Shown one piece after another: positions 5,795 to 8,158 of a DNA stretch of 8,158 bases. The stretch's first letter is position 1. Each line of letters starts with the position of its first letter. The notes under the pieces are model-generated. The model was not told the DNA's origin. It saw only the letters and a list, made by a program, of their open reading frames with translations, and searched no databases. The DNA is from CAZFAP01 sp964516325. Lineage in GTDB: Bacteria > Auribacterota > JABMQX01. Location of the stretch: assembly GCA_964516325.1 (NCBI GenBank), contig CAZFAP010000201.1:1-8158 (forward strand), in the 5' to 3' direction. The translations under genes were made by a program, and so were the position numbers.

Positions 5795-8119
5795 GTGGGA
5801 AAGTCGTTAGTCATAGTCGAGTCACCAGCAAAGGCGAGAACTCTCAGTAAGTTCCTCGGGAAGGACTACGTCATCAAGTCTTCCATAGGGCATTTGAAAG
5901 ACCTCCCCAGGAGTCAACTCGGCGTGGACTTGAAGAACAACTTCCAACCCAAGTACGTGATCATCCACGGCAAGGAGAAAGTCCTCAGAGAAATCAAGAA
6001 GGCGGCTAAGCAAACGGACAACGTCTTCCTGGCCCCGGACCCGGACAGAGAGGGCGAGGCGATTGCCTGGCACATAGCCTCCGAGCTTGACGACGAGAAG
6101 AAGAAATACCGGGTCACCTTTCACGAGATAACCCAGAAGGCGGTTCAGGAGGCTTTTGAGCATCCGGGCGAGATTGACATCAACAAGGTCAACGCCCAAC
6201 AGGCAAGGAGAGTCCTGGACAGACTGGTGGGCTATCAGATCAGCCCCCTGCTGTGGAGATATGTCAAGCGCGGATTGAGCGCCGGGAGAGTGCAGTCGGT
6301 AGCGCTCCGAATCCTCTGCGACAGGGAGCGCGAAATCAGGGAGTTCAAGCCCGAAGAATACTGGACCGTAACCGCAAAGCTCAGAGCCGACGCGCCGCCG
6401 GAATTCGATGCACAACTCGCCAAAGTCCGCGGTGAAAAGCCCTCGCTGAGAAACGAGGAGGAGGCAAAGGCGATCGTCCAGGCGGTCCGCTCGCTGCCGT
6501 TTCGCGTCAAGAGCGTCGAGCAAAAGGAGAAGAATCGCAATCCCCTACCCCCGTTTATCACGAGCACGCTTCAACAGGACGCATCCGTCCGCTGCCGCTT
6601 CTCCCCAAGCAGGACGATGCTCATCGCGCAGAGGCTCTACGAAGGGATTGACGCGGGGGAAAGGGGCACGGTGGGGCTCATCACCTACATGCGCACCGAC
6701 TCCACCCGTGTCGCCCAGCAGGCGATTTACGCGGCGAGAAACTTCATCGCCCAGGAATTCGGCAACGAATACGTCCCGCGCTCGCCGAGGTATTACGCCT
6801 CCAGCAAAATGGCGCAGGAAGCCCACGAGGCGATCCGACCCACCATGGTGGACCTGACGCCGGAGAAAGCCAAGCCGTTTCTGACCGCCGAGCAATTCAA
6901 GCTATACGAGCTGATATGGAACCGCTTCGTCGCTTCCCAGATGGCTTCGGCAGTATATGACACGACCGAGGCCGAGATCGAGGCAAATGGCTATCTCTTC
7001 AAGGTTCTGGGATCCGTGATGAAGTTCGACGGCTTTCTCCGCGTCTATAAGGCGCCGGCGCCCGCCCAGCAACCCGAAGAAGCTGAGGCGAAGCAAGGGG
7101 ATGTGATACTCCCGCCGCTTAAAGAGGGGCAACTTCTGACGCTGATAGTTCTGTCGCCGGAGCAGCATTTCACGAAACCACCGCCGCGCTTCACGGAGGC
7201 CTCCCTCGTCAGGGAGCTTGAGAAACTGGGCATCGGACGGCCGAGCACCTACGCGACGATCGTGACAAAAATACAGGACCGGAACTACACCTCCAGGGTC
7301 AAGGGTAGGCTGGTCCCGACGGAGTTGGGCTTCCTCGTTGCGGATATGCTCGTCGAGAACTTCCCGGACATCCTCAACGTTGGGTTCACGGCAGAGATGG
7401 AGATGGACCTCGACAAGATCGAAGAGGGCCGGGTTGATTGGGTGGAGACACTCCAGGGCTTTTACTCCTCTTTCCGGAAAGACCTGGACAGGGCGAACGA
7501 GGGGATGAGGGTCCACCCTGTGGAGACGGGGATCCCGTGTGAGAAGTGTGGTTCCAAAATGCTGAAGAGGTGGGGAAGGAATGGTTTCTTCCTGGCATGC
7601 TCTGCGTACCCAGAGTGCAAAAACACGAAGGGAATTGTGGAAGACAAGGATGGGAAACTCGTAGTGGAAGGCCAGGAAGCCGGAGAAACCTGCGAGAAGT
7701 GCGGCGGCCAGATGGTCATCAGGACGGGAAAATACGGACCGTTCCTGGCTTGCTCGAACTACCCGGAGTGCAAGAACATTAAGTCCTTGAGGGCGAAATC
7801 CGGCGACCAGGGGAAGACGGCGGGAGCAGAAACCACCGACGAGAAATGCAAACTGTGCGGCAAGCCGCTCGTCTATCGAACAAGCCGTTTCGGGAAGTTC
7901 CTCGCCTGCTCCGGCTATCCCAAGTGCGGCTATATCAAAGGAAAGCGGACACCGAGCCACGATTGCCCGCGAGAAGGGTGCGACGGCAAGCTCGTCCGAA
8001 GGGTGACGAAGAGCCGAAAGGCTTTCTATGGATGCTCGAATTACCCAAAATGCGATTTTGCCGTATGGAACCTCAAGCAGTTGAAGGATCACCAAGAACA
8101 ACCGGATTCGGCGGAGTGA
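5795..8119 (+). CDS. topA: DNA topoisomerase I (type IA, TopA)
   Basis: TopA removes negative supercoils behind moving polymerases by cutting one strand through a tyrosine-5'-phosphate link and passing the other strand through. The 774-residue product starts at a GTG with MGKSLVIVESPAKA, the expected Toprim start. The Toprim domain (about 2-115) has E9 and the acidic cluster D82-P83-D84-R85-E86. Next come GLSAGRVQSVALRI (160-173), the active-site ITYMRTDS (296-303) with catalytic Y298 and R300, EAHEAIRP (342-349) and GRPSTYA (481-487). The C-terminus has four tetracysteine zinc ribbons: C582/585/602/608, C633/636/653/659, C685/688/705/711 and C724/729/747/753. The fourth has a C-x4-C first pair instead of C-x2-C. 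These ribbons bind single-stranded DNA in relatives. All catalytic residues are present. It is transcribed away from miaB, with a likely next gene seven nt beyond its stop. Confidence 0.97.
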   Translation: MGKSLVIVESPAKARTLSKFLGKDYVIKSSIGHLKDLPRSQLGVDLKNNFQPKYVIIHGKEKVLREIKKAAKQTDNVFLAPDPDREGEAIAWHIASELDDEKKKYRVTFHEITQKAVQEAFEHPGEIDINKVNAQQARRVLDRLVGYQISPLLWRYVKRGLSAGRVQSVALRILCDREREIREFKPEEYWTVTAKLRADAPPEFDAQLAKVRGEKPSLRNEEEAKAIVQAVRSLPFRVKSVEQKEKNRNPLPPFITSTLQQDASVRCRFSPSRTMLIAQRLYEGIDAGERGTVGLITYMRTDSTRVAQQAIYAARNFIAQEFGNEYVPRSPRYYASSKMAQEAHEAIRPTMVDLTPEKAKPFLTAEQFKLYELIWNRFVASQMASAVYDTTEAEIEANGYLFKVLGSVMKFDGFLRVYKAPAPAQQPEEAEAKQGDVILPPLKEGQLLTLIVLSPEQHFTKPPPRFTEASLVRELEKLGIGRPSTYATIVTKIQDRNYTSRVKGRLVPTELGFLVADMLVENFPDILNVGFTAEMEMDLDKIEEGRVDWVETLQGFYSSFRKDLDRANEGMRVHPVETGIPCEKCGSKMLKRWGRNGFFLACSAYPECKNTKGIVEDKDGKLVVEGQEAGETCEKCGGQMVIRTGKYGPFLACSNYPECKNIKSLRAKSGDQGKTAGAETTDEKCKLCGKPLVYRTSRFGKFLACSGYPKCGYIKGKRTPSHDCPREGCDGKLVRRVTKSRKAFYGCSNYPKCDFAVWNLKQLKDHQEQPDSAE

Positions 8120-8125
8120 ATCGCT

Positions 8126-8158
8126 GTGCCAACTCCCGACCAAAAACCGCAGACGGCG
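8126..8158 (+). CDS. probable start of the next gene, partial
   Basis: A GTG at 8126, six nt after the topA stop codon, opens a frame of 11 codons that stays open to the window end. GGAG at 8113-8116, overlapping the end of topA, lies nine nt upstream and is well placed as a Shine-Dalgarno sequence, which suggests translational coupling in a topA operon. Only VPTPDQKPQTA is visible, too little to identify the product. In many bacteria topA is followed by trmFO or xerC/D-type genes, but nothing here decides between them. Confidence 0.35.
   Translation, partial: MPTPDQKPQTA

Noticed and set aside
5262..5814. Minus-strand frames of 102 and 167 codons upstream of topA
   Set aside because: They translate the hairpin pair, giving strings such as GTGVSPV that are typical of translated repeats. 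They also cover the topA promoter and leader.
6902..8143. Long minus-strand open frame (413 codons) opposite topA
   Set aside because: It is antisense to the conserved topA core and zinc ribbons, with no recognisable motif and no ribosome site that I see.

Overview
The window comes from a bacterial chromosome. All recognisable genes are bacterial housekeeping genes plus one toxin-antitoxin pair. The DNA is moderately GC-rich, and coding is dense except for one 968-bp gap. That gap holds paired hairpins and short tandem repeats of a kind common in genomes of uncultivated environmental bacteria. Nothing here fixes the phylum, so I leave it open.

Layout. A leftward (minus-strand) block reads, in order of transcription, miaB (3438-4826), a DUF433-family antitoxin (3144-3407), a DUF5615 PIN-like toxin (2778-3131) and mutS (52-2643). 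The gaps are 30, 12 and 134 nt, so the block could be one transcript. miaB next to mutS is a familiar bacterial arrangement; here a toxin-antitoxin pair sits between them. The 134-nt leader of mutS is packed with short palindromes, and the mutS start codon is ambiguous. A rightward block starts with topA (5795-8119). Seven nucleotides after its stop, a further frame with its own Shine-Dalgarno sequence runs off the window.

The divergent miaB-topA gap (4827-5794) has no confidently identified gene. It holds, from left to right, a GC-rich palindrome close to miaB, a protein-like minus-strand stretch that may be a gene remnant, a TA-bounded inverted repeat, a REPIN-like pair of mutually inverted hairpins with compensated base changes, three 9-bp tandem units, a candidate topA promoter and a strong hairpin in the topA leader.

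Function. MutS starts mismatch repair, TopA relaxes negative supercoils, and MiaB makes the 2-methylthio modification at tRNA position 37. The toxin-antitoxin pair is the only accessory cargo. Its toxin has Gly where relatives usually have an active-site Asp, so it may be inactive. I see no large undescribed system. The points most worth a second look are the inserted toxin-antitoxin pair, the covarying hairpin pair and the topA leader hairpin.
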